Position numbers and translations under genes: made by a program. From Pirellulales bacterium (lineage in GTDB: Bacteria > Planctomycetota > Planctomycetia > Pirellulales > Lacipirellulaceae), in NCBI GenBank assembly GCA_028279215.1, contig JANQOF010000026.1, positions 203,550-267,549 of the forward strand: DNA of 64,000 nt. The letters are read 5' to 3'. Under the pieces are notes generated by a model. That model made no database searches. It saw only the letters and a list, made by a program, of their open reading frames with translations, and was not told the DNA's origin. Positions 11,026 to 23,200 of this stretch are shown piece by piece; position 1 is the stretch's first letter; every line of letters starts with the position of its first letter.

Positions 11026-11441
11026 CCCAGTTCCAACCACCGCCGTCTTTCGCGAATCTCAAGTTTTCAAACAGCCGCCGCTACACTGTACGGCAGTCCC
11101 ATTAGATCGAACTGAGCGTCGCTTTCTACGACGATTTTTGGCCGCCCTGGCACGCGATTGCTGATCGTTTTCAACCGTGCTGCGAGTGACCAAAGGCAAC
11201 TCTTCGAAAACGCCTGGAAGTAGTTGACACCATTAGAGTTGGGACGACCAACGGGACAGGACGAAACGTCCTCGCTCAAAGTGCGTTGACATTTCGCGCT
11301 GGGACTAAGTCAACCAGCGTAGGATGGCGCCGTTCCGCCCATCATCTTGTTTGATTCGAAGGAATCGATGGGCTGCCGCTTCGTTTTGGCCCATCGCTGC
11401 GAACTAACCAACAGAACTGAACGTGGTCGACGTCGGCAAGC

Positions 11442-11468
11442 TAGTTTTCTCACGGGTGTGATGAAACT
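11442..11468. repeat. Imperfect hairpin repeat copy 2
   Basis: Same GGGT loop and CAC/GTG closing as the copy at 10998, with arms AGTTTTCTCAC and GTGATGAAACT that mismatch at two positions. Similar bases precede both copies (AAGC/GAGC then TTAG/TAG), so they look like members of one repeat family. Confidence 0.65.
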
Positions 11469-11632
11469 GCGCACCGCCTTCGCGCCGAGGCAGATGTGCG
11501 ACAGGCGGCTCGTCACCCAGAACAATGACGCCCATGCAAGTCGGCGGGCCGCTGCCCCCAAGCTTCACACCAACCGTAGGCATCGCTTTAGAAGGCACCG
11601 CCTTCCCAAACCACCGGTGAACAGTGTCGAAA

Positions 11633-11875
11633 CTAGGTAAGCCTAGAAGTATCGTGGCGTGCGGCCCCAATCGCAGGCCACTCCGCAAACGCCAGGTAAT
11701 AGAAGAATACAATGTTCAGTACGGGAACAAACACAGCGAGGCTGAACCAGCCTGGAAAGCCTGCCTTGGTGGACACCATCCAGAACGGAAACACCAAGAA
11801 CGGAATCACCAAGGCAGCGTAAATCCCCAGCAATAGCAACGATTCGGTTGACCACGTCATGAAGAAAGCAAACAT
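11633..11875 (-). CDS. Small two-helix membrane protein
   Basis: Eighty residues with two clear hydrophobic helices (about residues 9-33 and 43-63), separated by a conserved-looking STKAGFPGW turn and followed by a short polar tail after LAFAEWP. This layout is common among small uncharacterised membrane proteins of Gram-negative bacteria; no function is known to me. The start is supported by a CTGAGGAA site on the minus strand about six bases upstream. It stands alone, opposite in direction to both neighbours. Confidence 0.7.
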   Translation of the reverse strand: MFAFFMTWSTESLLLLGIYAALVIPFLVFPFWMVSTKAGFPGWFSLAVFVPVLNIVFFYYLAFAEWPAIGAARHDTSRLT

Positions 11876-12171
11876 GTCTAGATTCCTCAGGTTGGTTTAA
11901 GGAGTCTGCCTGAGATGGCACAATAGCGCAGGTCCGGTAGTTACCCATTCGCTGTTCGCACGAGTCGCAGAAGTATTTAAAAAAAGATCTGATATTGCAA
12001 AAATGGTCCTACCGTATCTCTTTGCAAGCGTTTGTAGACGGCGGATTGGTGTCGTAGAGAAGCGAAGCCACCAGCGAGATCAACGATTCGACCTTCAAAT
12101 AGGTTGTGTCGCTGGGGTAATCTGCGATACTTAGGAGGTCGTGTTCAACAGTCGCAATCTCGCGTACCCCA

Positions 12172-12645
12172 GTGCCGAAATCCCTACTTCACCGATGGAC
12201 CTCACTGCTTTTCGCTGCGACCTACTTGGTCGTCGGAGCGACGGGAGACTCACTCTATTACCTCATCGAGTCCCCCTCGATTAATCGTCCGCTCGAGGAC
12301 CAAACTCGAGGGTGCTTCCACCACCATGGCGATGGTCACTGGCATCACCACGGGCAACACTCTAGTTCGACGGTATCGAAGAAAGCCGGACGTAACGCAC
12401 AGGGATTCAGCGACCAGGCCGTTGGGGAACCAACTGCTCGCTTCGACACCTGTTACCATCATAACCACACGACCCTCCTGCTCGCGGTCGCATCGGCGAT
12501 CGAGCTGAGCCTTCTTGCGGGTCCACCAGCATTTGGCGGTTTTGACGCCGACCTGCCCATTGGAATGGGCAACGTCGGCCAATCTGGTTCGTGTGAATTA
12601 GCAACCCTGGGTCCGCGAGGTCCTCCGCTGCCCGGCCCTGCGTAG
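12172..12645 (+). CDS. Histidine-rich secreted or membrane-attached small protein
   Basis: A 157-residue protein starting at GTG 12172, the only usable start after an in-frame stop at 12118. Residues 8-27 form a hydrophobic signal or anchor segment, followed by clusters FHHHGDGHWHHHGQH and CYHHNHTT that look metal-binding, then a second hydrophobic stretch (LLLAVASAIEL) and a Gly/Pro-rich tail. I know no function. The downstream neighbours (DUF1559, all3515-like PEP-CTERM proteins) suggest a surface zinc-linked cluster. No good ribosome site is visible at the GTG, so the exact start is uncertain. Confidence 0.6.
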   Translation: MPKSLLHRWTSLLFAATYLVVGATGDSLYYLIESPSINRPLEDQTRGCFHHHGDGHWHHHGQHSSSTVSKKAGRNAQGFSDQAVGEPTARFDTCYHHNHTTLLLAVASAIELSLLAGPPAFGGFDADLPIGMGNVGQSGSCELATLGPRGPPLPGPA

Positions 12646-12734
12646 CTGTCAGTTGCCCGACCTGCTGACCCACGCTACACCGGCGCTCGAGCGCCTTTAG
12701 GCGAGGGTCTGTCTTTCCCGAGGAGACCGTAGCG

Positions 12735-13583
12735 ATGTTACGCGCCCGGTCTGCGTTCACCTTAGTCGAGCTGTTGGTCGTGATCGCGATCATCGGCGTC
12801 TTGGTGGCACTGTTGTTGCCCGCCGTGCAGGCGGCGCGTGGCAGTGCTCGGCGCACCCAGTGCGCGAACAACCTTCGACAAGTTGGTCTTGCCGTCCATC
12901 AGTTCGCCGACGTGCACAAAGGAGCGTTCCCGAGCATGGCGTACTTCAACCGCGAGTATGAAGAACGAAAACGGACCGGAGAAGTCGGCACAGTCTCGCA
13001 AGAAGAGGTCTCTTGGATTGCAACGCTCGCCCCGTACGCCGAGGACGTCGATGCAATCCGGCTTTGCCCGGACGACCTCCAGCGTATCGCAGGAGAGGCG
13101 CTTTCGAGTGACCAACTCGGAGACTCGGGAACGCTTCCCGTGGGGATCATTCGGGCAGACACGAGCTACGCGATGAACGGGTACCTCCGTCGACCCGACC
13201 GGATCGCCCCGGGCACGCCACCATTTATCGCCGAGGTGATTCGGAGGCGGCAAGAAGGGATGATCGGTCGCCTGTACGACCTTCTGTCGACGCACGCGAC
13301 GCTCCTCATTATGGAGAGCCAAGCTGTGGACGCAGGCGGAGGAGTTGGCCTCCGTTCGGACCACTTGCACAGCAACGAATGGTTCGAAGACGCGGAGTCG
13401 ATGACACCGCCTGAACGGATGGAAACGATCTTCAGCGATGTCGCCGACGAGGTCGCCCTGGAGCGACACGTGGGCAAAGTCGCTAACTACCTCTACGCGG
13501 ACGGGCACGTCGAGCCGATTAGCGCGGAGACCATCGCCGAATGGTGCGCCGACGGATTCGACTTCGCCCTCCCGCCTCAATAA
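12735..13583 (+). CDS. DUF1559 protein with prepilin-type N-terminal cleavage motif
   Basis: A 282-residue planctomycete-specific family. The N-terminus reads [19 protein letters not shown], a classic prepilin peptidase site plus hydrophobic alpha-helix as in type II secretion pseudopilins, then the [12 protein letters not shown] segment. The C-terminal H-x8-DG motif ([15 protein letters not shown]) is typical of DUF1559. Its biological role is unknown. It ends 35 bases before the next gene and probably shares its transcript. Shorter than many DUF1559 proteins, which often exceed 300 residues, but with both end motifs intact. Confidence 0.92.
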   Translation: MLRARSAFTLVELLVVIAIIGVLVALLLPAVQAARGSARRTQCANNLRQVGLAVHQFADVHKGAFPSMAYFNREYEERKRTGEVGTVSQEEVSWIATLAPYAEDVDAIRLCPDDLQRIAGEALSSDQLGDSGTLPVGIIRADTSYAMNGYLRRPDRIAPGTPPFIAEVIRRRQEGMIGRLYDLLSTHATLLIMESQAVDAGGGVGLRSDHLHSNEWFEDAESMTPPERMETIFSDVADEVALERHVGKVANYLYADGHVEPISAETIAEWCADGFDFALPPQ

Positions 13584-13618
13584 CTAGAATCTCCATGAAT
13601 CAACAAGAGAGAGACATC

Positions 13619-14431
13619 ATGCTTGCACATACAAACCTGAAGGCTATTTGCGGCTTCGTCTGCATTACGTTCCTGAGTTCCTATGCATTAGGACACGGCG
13701 GGGGTGGCGATATCGCCATCTTCGAGACCGATGGTCAGGTCGATGTCGGCTTCGCCGTTTTGGACGACGACGACATCACGCAGATTGACTTCGATCCGAA
13801 CGACAATGTGTTCCAGGCCGTCTTTACGCCGCTGCCGGTGTCGCCGCTGGCTTATCCCTGGGAGATCGGCGCGGACGAGCCGGGTTTCGACGCCAACGAG
13901 GGCGCACTCCCCGACGACGCCGAGATCACGTTCAATGTCGAATCGATCCGCTACTGGGATGGCGAAGGCGCCGTGAACTTCTCGCCTGTATCGAGTGTTG
14001 AAGGGGGTTACTTTCCGCAGGCCTACAACGCAGAGTCGGACGGCGGCTTCCACGAGCATCCGTTCTTCGGCTTCTCCGACCTTACCGACGACGATGAGCC
14101 GATCGCCGACGGAATCTACCTCACCGAACTGACAGTCAGTGTGGAAGGCTTGCGCAAGTCCAATAGCTTCTACCTCGTCGGCCTGATCGATGAGGAGGTG
14201 AACTCGATCTATGAGACCGAGGGACTGTTAGCGGCGACCGAAGCCGCGGCCGCTCTTGGGGAGGCGACCCAGGCCTACATGGACGATCCGTCGGTCGGAG
14301 CCCCGATGCTCGGCGATGTCAACTTCGCCTACTACGCCGAAGCGATCCAATACGCCGAGGCAATCCCTGAGCCCACCGCCGCGGCGACACTCGCCGCGAT
14401 GCTCGTCTTAGCCGCGTGGCGCCGCCGTTGA
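13619..14431 (+). CDS. PEP-CTERM surface protein resembling the all3515 (Zur-repressed) family
   Basis: About 270 residues: a signal peptide, a beta-rich body rich in Asp and Gly beginning HGGGGDIAIFETDGQ, an HEHPFFGF segment, and a C-terminal PEP-CTERM sorting tail (PEPTAAATLAAML then WRRR). I recognise the layout of the all3515 family, named for a Zur-repressed Anabaena gene, but without a search this is tentative. The start at 13619 has an AGAGAGA site 5-10 bases upstream; the frame is open earlier (ATG at 13595) but without a site. A hairpin terminator follows at 14442. Confidence 0.7.
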   Translation: MLAHTNLKAICGFVCITFLSSYALGHGGGGDIAIFETDGQVDVGFAVLDDDDITQIDFDPNDNVFQAVFTPLPVSPLAYPWEIGADEPGFDANEGALPDDAEITFNVESIRYWDGEGAVNFSPVSSVEGGYFPQAYNAESDGGFHEHPFFGFSDLTDDDEPIADGIYLTELTVSVEGLRKSNSFYLVGLIDEEVNSIYETEGLLAATEAAAALGEATQAYMDDPSVGAPMLGDVNFAYYAEAIQYAEAIPEPTAAATLAAMLVLAAWRRR

Positions 14432-14441
14432 TTCCAAGGCC

Positions 14442-14467
14442 GCCGGGCGGGACCGTTCCCGCCCGGC
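14442..14467 (+). terminator. GC-rich hairpin after the PEP-CTERM gene
   Basis: An 11-bp perfect stem, GCCGGGCGGGA with TCCCGCCCGGC around CCGT, starting 11 bases after the stop and followed by CCCCTCTT. The T-run is weak, so it may act as a processing or attenuation element between two related surface-protein genes rather than a complete terminator. Confidence 0.65.
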
Positions 14468-14499
14468 CCCTCTTACCTGCTTAACTGAAGGCTGCGGTC

Positions 14500-15501
14500 G
14501 TGCGACATAACTTGGTTCTTTCACTGCTCTCGGGCGTGATGCTCATCGGCGCCATAGTGGGCGAGAACGCATGCCTTGCTGGCGGCGATGGATTTATTGT
14601 CCAGGCCCTCGGCGACCGGCTTCTCATCGGCACCGGCGATGACTCGCCCGGCGGGCAACAAATTGGTCAGCGGGTCTTCGGCAGCGTGCTCCCTTCGAGC
14701 GGGGTCGACCGCGATCCATCGTTCTTCTCGCTCTCGCCCGCGCCGGCCGGCTTCGATGCGCTGCCGATCGGCGGATTGGTCTACTGGGACTTCCTACCAA
14801 TCACGATCGACGGCGTGACTTCGAATCTCTTCCACTGGGACTCTCACGGTATTGTCGACTTCGCGCCCGCTGAGGTTGAGACGCTCTCGCTCTTCAATGT
14901 GACGAACTCGGTTCCGGCGACCATCGATGGTTCCGCGAAGGCGATCCCGGGCGAGCACCTAGGCACACTGACCAACGACTTCTTGAGCCTCCACGCACAT
15001 AACTTCTGGGCCCTCCTAGGAGAAGGAGGCGATCCGCTGCTGGGCGGCGGCGCCGAACCTGCGCCCGGAGTCTATCTGGCCGCGATGCGTTTGCGCCTCG
15101 ACGGTTTCGTCTCGACCAAGCCGTTCTTCGTAGCTCTAGCGACCTCCGACACGTCCTCTTCCTCGGTCAACGACGACGCACTGCCATGGATCGAGTCGAA
15201 CATCGACGACCTAATCCTGCGAGGCGACTACAACTTCGACGGCATGGTGGACGCGGCCGACTACGAGTTGTGGCGTGCTCAGTACGGCGCGACCTCACCG
15301 CAACCGGTCGACATTGGCGACGCCGACGGCAATGGCGACGGGATAGTCAATCTGGCGGACTATACGGTGTGGCGGGACCATCTGATGACCACGACCGCAA
15401 CCCCCGCTAACGTGATTCCGACACCCGAGCCAAACAGTGTGGCAGTAGCCCTCGCACTGTTGGGTGTCTTCGCTCATTGCAGACACACTCGACTACGCTG
15501 A
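14500..15501 (+). CDS. PEP-CTERM protein with type I dockerin repeats
   Basis: A 333-residue exported protein starting at GTG 14500 with GAAGG upstream. It has a signal peptide (cut near residue 27), a body whose segment HAHNFWALLG...GVYLAAMRLRLDG parallels HEHPFFGF...GIYLTELTVSVEG in the upstream gene, two calcium-loop dockerin repeats (GDYNFDGMVDAADY and DADGNGDGIVNLADY) near residues 245-295, then TPEPNSVAVALALLG and a basic tail. The paired segments suggest the two neighbours are diverged paralogues. Dockerin in planctomycetes is usually a surface-assembly module; a cohesin partner is not in the window. Confidence 0.85.
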   Translation: MRHNLVLSLLSGVMLIGAIVGENACLAGGDGFIVQALGDRLLIGTGDDSPGGQQIGQRVFGSVLPSSGVDRDPSFFSLSPAPAGFDALPIGGLVYWDFLPITIDGVTSNLFHWDSHGIVDFAPAEVETLSLFNVTNSVPATIDGSAKAIPGEHLGTLTNDFLSLHAHNFWALLGEGGDPLLGGGAEPAPGVYLAAMRLRLDGFVSTKPFFVALATSDTSSSSVNDDALPWIESNIDDLILRGDYNFDGMVDAADYELWRAQYGATSPQPVDIGDADGNGDGIVNLADYTVWRDHLMTTTATPANVIPTPEPNSVAVALALLGVFAHCRHTRLR

Positions 15502-15571
15502 GGTGGGACCAGCAGTCGCCGGCTCGCCAGCCAGTCGACTCGCACAGCAGACAATCTTGCGCGTCACGCCG

Positions 15572-17563
15572 CTACTCAAACTCCAGAATCGGTTGATCGA
15601 CCGACAAAGTGTCTCCAACTGCCGCGAGTGCCAGTTTGATCTTGCCGTCGCGTTCGGCGCGCAGCACGTTTTCCATCTTCATCGCCTCGATCACGGCCAG
15701 GTCTTGCCCCGTCTTTACGTCAAGGCCGGGTTCCACGTGTAGCTTTGAGAGTAAACCGGGCATCGGCGACAGTAGATATCGCGACAAGTCGGGCGGCTCT
15801 TTTTCGGCCATTTGCGAAAGCAACTCGGCGGCGCGGGCGGTAAGCACCATCACGTCGGCTTGGGAGCCCCAGTGGAACAAGCGGTAGATCATGTTCCGCC
15901 GTTCCACTTGAATGCACACCGACTCGCCGTTGATCGTGCCGTGGAACACTGGCTGGCCAAACTGCCAATCGCTGAGCACTTCAAACCGCTCGCCGCCGTA
16001 ACGAACTTCGTGCCCGTGGCCATTGGCAAGTGGCCGCACGCTTACCGGATGGGTCTCGCGATTCATCACCACGACCCATTCGTTGTGAATCTTTCGCTCG
16101 TACCCCGGCAACTGGCCACTGATCGCGGCGGCTCGATCCATGTAGCGCCGGTGGATGGTCGCGGCGACCGTAATCAACAGGGCCGGGTCGTCGTGTACGA
16201 CGTTCGCCGGGTTGAAGCCGTCGGGATATTCGTCGCCAATCAGATTGGTGCTCAAACGCCCTTCGCGGAATCGCGGGTGGTCTATCAATGCCGCGAGGAA
16301 GCTAATGTTATGCGCTACGCCGCGAATGCAGAACTCATTGAGCGCCTCGCGCATGTAGGCAATTGCCGTATCGCGGGTAGGGCCGTATGTGACGAGCTTG
16401 GCGATCATCGGATCGTAGTGCATCGACACCTCGCCACCTTCGTACACGCCGGTATCGACGCGTACGCCATTCTTCTCGACGGGCGGACTGTACCGCACCA
16501 AGCGGCCGATCGAGGGCAAGAAGTTGCGGAAGGGATCTTCGGCGTACACGCGCCCTTCAATCGCCCAGCCATCGTACGACACATCCTGTTGAGTGATCGG
16601 TAGTTGCTCGCCCGCCGCCACGCGAATCATGAGCTCGACCAAATCGGCCCCAGTTACCAATTCGGTGACGGGGTGTTCCACCTGCAACCGAGTGTTCATC
16701 TCCAGGAAGTAGAACTGCCGCTCGGAGTCGACGATGAACTCCACGGTGCCGGCCGACTGGTAGTCGACCGCCTTGGAAAGAGCGATCGCCTGCGCTCCCA
16801 TTGCTTCGCGGGTCGCCTGGTCGAGAAATGGCGACGGCGCTTCCTCGATGACTTTTTGATGCCGCCGCTGCAGCGAACACTCCCGCTCGCCAAGGTAGAC
16901 CGCATTGCCATGGGAGTCGGCCAGCACCTGAATCTCGATGTGTCGCGGCTCTTCGATGAACTTCTCGATGAACACTCGCCCGTCGCCAAACGCCGTTTCT
17001 GCCTCGCTCGACGCTCGGTCGAATCCGCTACGGCACTCGTCGTCGTCGAACGCAACACGCATGCCTTTGCCACCGCCGCCGGCGCTTGCTTTGAGCATCA
17101 CGGGGTAGCCGATCTCGCGAGACACGCCCACGGCATGCTCGGCGTCTTTGACGACGCCGGTGAAGCCTGGGATGGTGTTTACGCCGGCTTCCATGGCCAG
17201 CTTCTTGGACGTGATCTTGTCGCCCATGCTCGAAATGGCGTACGGCCTGGGACCGATGAACACAATGCCCGCATCGTCGAGAGCGGTGGCGAACTCGGCT
17301 TTCTCGGAGAGAAATCCGTAGCCTGGATGCACTGCCTCGGCCCCTGTTTTTTGGCACGCGGCAAGAATGCGATCGATCGCCAAGTAGCTTTGCACTACCG
17401 GCGCGGGGCCAATCAACACCGCCTCGTCGGCCATCTGCACGTGCAAGGCATCGCGATCGGCTTCAGAGTAAACGGCGACCGTCCCGATGCCGAGCCGTTG
17501 GGCCGTCTTCATTACCCGGCAGGCGATCTCGCCGCGATTCGCGATGAGGATTTTCTTGAACAT
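15572..17563 (-). CDS. pccA: Biotin carboxylase plus biotin carrier subunit of propionyl/acyl-CoA carboxylase
   Basis: A 663-residue alpha subunit. The biotin carboxylase part runs from FKKILIANRGEIACRVM through VHPGYGFLSE, the glycine-rich ATP loop (KASAGGGGKGMRV) and FLEMNTRLQVEHPVTE. A spacer follows, then a C-terminal biotinyl domain with the canonical EAMKMEN lysine near residue 628. It loads CO2 onto biotin for transfer by the adjacent carboxyltransferase. It follows pccB by four bases on the same strand. Acetyl-, propionyl- and methylcrotonyl-CoA carboxylases share this architecture; propionyl-CoA is inferred from the methylmalonyl-CoA genes nearby. Confidence 0.93.
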   Translation of the reverse strand: MFKKILIANRGEIACRVMKTAQRLGIGTVAVYSEADRDALHVQMADEAVLIGPAPVVQSYLAIDRILAACQKTGAEAVHPGYGFLSEKAEFATALDDAGIVFIGPRPYAISSMGDKITSKKLAMEAGVNTIPGFTGVVKDAEHAVGVSREIGYPVMLKASAGGGGKGMRVAFDDDECRSGFDRASSEAETAFGDGRVFIEKFIEEPRHIEIQVLADSHGNAVYLGERECSLQRRHQKVIEEAPSPFLDQATREAMGAQAIALSKAVDYQSAGTVEFIVDSERQFYFLEMNTRLQVEHPVTELVTGADLVELMIRVAAGEQLPITQQDVSYDGWAIEGRVYAEDPFRNFLPSIGRLVRYSPPVEKNGVRVDTGVYEGGEVSMHYDPMIAKLVTYGPTRDTAIAYMREALNEFCIRGVAHNISFLAALIDHPRFREGRLSTNLIGDEYPDGFNPANVVHDDPALLITVAATIHRRYMDRAAAISGQLPGYERKIHNEWVVVMNRETHPVSVRPLANGHGHEVRYGGERFEVLSDWQFGQPVFHGTINGESVCIQVERRNMIYRLFHWGSQADVMVLTARAAELLSQMAEKEPPDLSRYLLSPMPGLLSKLHVEPGLDVKTGQDLAVIEAMKMENVLRAERDGKIKLALAAVGDTLSVDQPILEFE

Positions 17564-17567
17564 TGGG

Positions 17568-19100
<1,533 letters not shown>

Positions 19101-19247
19101 GGCTTACTGCTGCATGTTCGGTGGACATAAGGTAAGCGACAACGGGCCGCTCACCGGTAGCTGGCCCTAATTGGAGAACATTTGCACGCGAAGAACAACT
19201 CCAGGGTAATCGTGGTCGGGAGCTGCGGCAATCGAAGGCGGGCGACA

Positions 19248-20267
19248 CTATGTCGGGAAAGAGTGCTGCGTGGTGTAGTTACGCAACGCCTTCATGTAAT
19301 TGGCACGCTCCAAGGCACTTGGGTCGGGGCAATTGCCACGGCTCATGCTACCTTTCATCTGCTCGATCGAGTCATACTCCTTTTCTTCTAACCAGGCTTC
19401 CAAATCCGCAAGTAGCGTGGCCAAGAACTCGGGGCCCTTCATCAGTAGCACGCTGGCGACCATCGTCACGTCGGCTCCCGCGAGCAACAACTTGATGGCT
19501 CCCTGAGCCCGATGAACGCCGCTCGTAGCGCCCAGCGACGCCGATAGCTGATCGCGCAAGATCGAAATCCAACGCAACGGTACTCGTGCCTCGTGGCGGT
19601 TACTCAGAATCAAGTCGGGCTTGATATCCAGCGTGTCTAGATCGATGTCCGCTTCGAGATAACGGTTGAACAACACGAGTCCATTCGCCCCAGCGGCAAC
19701 CAATGCCTGCGCGAAGTGGGGAAGGCTGGTGAAATTCGGACCGATCTTAACCGCCAGCGGAATCGAAACCGATTGCCGCACCTCAGATACCAGGTCCACG
19801 TAGCGGCGTTCGACATCCGCGGCCGACATCATCGAATCGGTCGGTACGAAGTAGATGTTCAATTCCAGAGCGTCCGCGCCGGCCCCTTCAATCGCCTTGG
19901 CATAACGGACCCAGCCGCCGTGCGACGCTCCGTTGAGACTGCCGACAATGGGAATCGATATCGTCTGCTTCGCTTGCTCGATTTGCTGCAAGTACTCGTC
20001 GGGCCCGGTGTGATAGTCGGGGTACTCGGGAAAGTGGCTCAGCGACTCGGCAAACGATTCCGTCTGGTATTCGTACAGATCGGCGATTGCCCGCTCTTCA
20101 TGCACAATCTGTTCTTCGAATAACGAAGGCATCACCGCCATCGACGCCCCCGCTTGCTCCAAACGCTCGAGCACATCCAATTCGCCTGTGAGCGGCGGAC
20201 AGGCAGCGACCGCCAGCGGATTTCTTAGCGGTATGCCCAAGTACGTGGTTCTTAAATCGACGGCCAT
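19248..20267 (-). CDS. Dihydroorotate dehydrogenase-like flavoprotein
   Basis: About 339 residues from MAVDLRTTYLG, a TIM-barrel protein related to class 1 dihydroorotate dehydrogenases (VKIGPNFTSLPHFAQALVAAGANGLVLFNR). The usual orotate-contact Asn/Cys pattern is not obvious, so pyrimidine synthesis is doubtful. The frame is open 75 bases further upstream into nifJ, but the ATG at 20267, two bases past the nifJ stop, is the natural start. Proteins of this type are often found next to pyruvate:ferredoxin oxidoreductase; a role in electron transfer with it is an inference. Confidence 0.85.
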   Translation of the reverse strand: MAVDLRTTYLGIPLRNPLAVAACPPLTGELDVLERLEQAGASMAVMPSLFEEQIVHEERAIADLYEYQTESFAESLSHFPEYPDYHTGPDEYLQQIEQAKQTISIPIVGSLNGASHGGWVRYAKAIEGAGADALELNIYFVPTDSMMSAADVERRYVDLVSEVRQSVSIPLAVKIGPNFTSLPHFAQALVAAGANGLVLFNRYLEADIDLDTLDIKPDLILSNRHEARVPLRWISILRDQLSASLGATSGVHRAQGAIKLLLAGADVTMVASVLLMKGPEFLATLLADLEAWLEEKEYDSIEQMKGSMSRGNCPDPSALERANYMKALRNYTTQHSFPT

Positions 20268-20269
20268 AA

Positions 20270-23200
20270 CTAAACTTCCACCTCGATTACTTCCTCCAAG
20301 ATTTCCCTCTCCACGCCGGCCATCTGCTCGTAATAGTGCCAACGATCGTCGATGTCGCGTTGCGCCAGACCGAACAGATACTCCGCATGATCTGGATTGG
20401 TACGGGCAAGCATCGCGAATCGCGCCTCGGCCATCGCCAGGTCCTTAAACGGCTTCACCGGTTTGCGACTATCCAAGTGGAATGGCTGCTTGCCGGTTTG
20501 GGCTTCACGCGGATCGTAACGGAACAGCGGCCAGAAACCGGTCTGCACGACGTCCTTTTGGTGCGTCATCGACGTTTCCATGTTAATGCCGTGGGCAATG
20601 CAGTGACTGTACGCCAAGATGAGCGATGGCCCGGGATACGATTCGGCCTCGCGGAACGCCTTGAGCGTTTGATTCGGATTGGCGCCCATCGCCACCTGCG
20701 CGACGTAAACGTTGCCGTACGACACGGCGAGCATTCCCAGGTCTTTCTTGCGGGCCGGCTTGCCAGCGGCGGCGAACTTGGCGACTGCCGCACGTGGTGT
20801 GGCCTTCGACATCTGGCCACCCGTATTGGAGTAAACGCCGGTGTCGAGCACCAAAATGTTCACGTCGCGGCCGGTGGTAAGGATGTGGTCGAGCCCGCCA
20901 AAACCTATGTCGTACGCCCAACCATCGCCGCCGACGATCCAGACGCTGCGATTGACCAGCACGTCCGCGATGGCCGACAGCTTCTTGGCATCGGGATGAT
21001 CGCTATCGGCCAGTCGCGTGCGGAGCATCGCAATCCGCTCGCGCTGAGTGGCGATCTCCGCTTCGCCGTCGAGTGGTGCCTCGATCAACTCAGCTACCAA
21101 GTCGTCGCCCACGGTGCCCGCCACCTGGCGTAGCAAGTGTTCGGCGAAATCTCGCTTTTGGTCGATAGCAAGGCGGAGACCAAGCCCGAACTCGGCGGTG
21201 TCCTCAAACAGCGAATTATTCCAAGTGGGCCCCCTGCCCTCTGAGTCTTGACACCACGGCGTAGTAGGTAGGTTGCCGCCGTAGATTGAGGAGCAACCCG
21301 TCGCGTTGCCAATCATCGCGCGGTCGCCAAATAGTTGACTCATCAGTTTCAGGTACGGCGTCTCGCCGCAGCCCGAGCAAGCGCCAGAGAACTCGAACAA
21401 CGGCTCGAGCAACTGCGAGCCTTTCACCGTGTCGATCTTCGCTTGCGTGCGGTCGACCTCGGGCAAGCTCAAGAAGTAATCGAAGTTGGCGCGCTCTTGC
21501 TCGAGGTGCGAAAGCTTCGGCTCCATGTTGATCGCCTTGTGCTTGACCACTTCTTTGCTCTTCGCTGGGCAAACATCGACGCACACTCCGCAACCGGTGC
21601 AATCGTCGGGCGCCACTTGAATGGTCGCCACATGATCGACTAGTTCTTTGCCTTTCCACCTCTGCGTTTGAAATCCGTCGGGCGCTCCGTTGAGCGAAGC
21701 CGCCGGGTACGCCTTCGAACGAATCGCCGCGTGGGGGCATACAAGTGCACACAGCCCACACTGGATGCAGATTTCGGAGTCCCAGATGGGAATCTCCTGC
21801 GCGATACTCCGTTTCTCGATGCGGGCAGTACCGGTGGGGAACGTACCGTCGACCGGCATTGCGCTGACAGGTAACAAATCGCCAAGACCAGCGACCAACA
21901 TTGATGTGACTCGACCAACAAAGTCGGAACCGTTGCTGGCAACGAGCGCCTCGCGTTGCCTGGTGCTGGTAGCCGAGTCGGGTACCGCGACCTCGTCGAG
22001 CGCGCTGAGCGCGCCGTCGACTGCCGCGTAGTTTCGCCGCAGTACCGATTCGCCGCGCGTGCCATACGTCTTCTTGATCGCCGCCTTGATCTGCTCGATC
22101 GCCTGATCGCCTGGCAACAGGTTAGCCAGCGAGAAGAAGCAGGTCTGCATGATAGTGTTGATCCGCGATCCCATTTCGGCCTCGCGGGCGACTCGATACG
22201 CGTCGACCACATAGAACTTCAATTGCTTCTCGATGATCTGCTGCTGGACCTCTCGCGGCAACCGATCCCACACTTCTTCTGGTCCGTAGGGGCTATTAAG
22301 CAAGAACGTGGCCCCTGGTTCCGCGACTTTGAGCATATCGATTCGCGAGAGGAAACTGAACTGGTGACACGCGACGAAGTTGGCGCGCTCGATTAAGTAG
22401 GTGGAGTTGATCGGCCGAGGACTAAATCGCAGGTGAGAAACGGTGACCGATCCCGACTTCTTGGAGTCGTATACAAAGTAGCCTTGCGCGAATTGGTCAG
22501 TGTTCTCGCCGATGATCTTTACTGAGTTCTTGCTCGCACCCACGGTTCCGTCGCTGCCCAGCCCGTAGAATACCGCCCGCATTACGTCGTCTGGCTCAGT
22601 GGAAAACTCGGGGTCCCACTTCAGGCTTAGATTCGTGACATCGTCTACGATCCCGATCGTGAAGTGGCGTTTGGGTTGCTCGGCTTTCAATTCCTCGAAA
22701 ATGCGAGCCACCATGGCCGGCGTAAACTCTTTGGACGAAAGGCCATAACGCCCACCGATGACTCGCGGCATGCGGGAAAATCGATCATCTTCGGCCAGCG
22801 CCGTGACAACGTCCTGGTAAAGCGGCTCGCCAATCGCGCCGGGTTCCTTTGTACGGTCCAAAACGGCGATCGACTCAACCGTTGCAGGAATCGCGTCGAG
22901 AAAGGCCGCGACGTCGAATGGCCGATACAAACGAACTTTGACCAGCCCCAGTTTTTCGCCACCGCCGTTAAGCCGCTCGATCGCTTCCTCTGCGGCGCCG
23001 GTGCCGGAGCCCATCATCACGATCACCCGGTCGGCATCCTTGGCGCCAACGTAGTCGAACAAGCCGTAGTGTCGCCCCGTTAGATCGCCGAAGCGTTGCA
23101 TTGTCTCGCGAACGATGTCGGGCAGGGCAAGGTAAAACGGGTTGGCGGCCTCGCGCGCTTGAAAGAACACATCGGGGTTCTGAGCCGAACCACGCAGCAC

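Larger units (their letters stand above)
10861..11632. other. Intergenic stretch with hairpin repeats, no supported gene
   Basis: About 770 bases between mmdB and a small membrane-protein gene. Short open frames occur on both strands but none shows a recognisable domain, convincing ribosome site or planctomycete-like composition. The clear content is two related hairpins sharing the core TCACGGGTGTGA (10998-11025 and 11442-11468). Decayed mobile DNA is possible but not shown. Confidence 0.5.
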
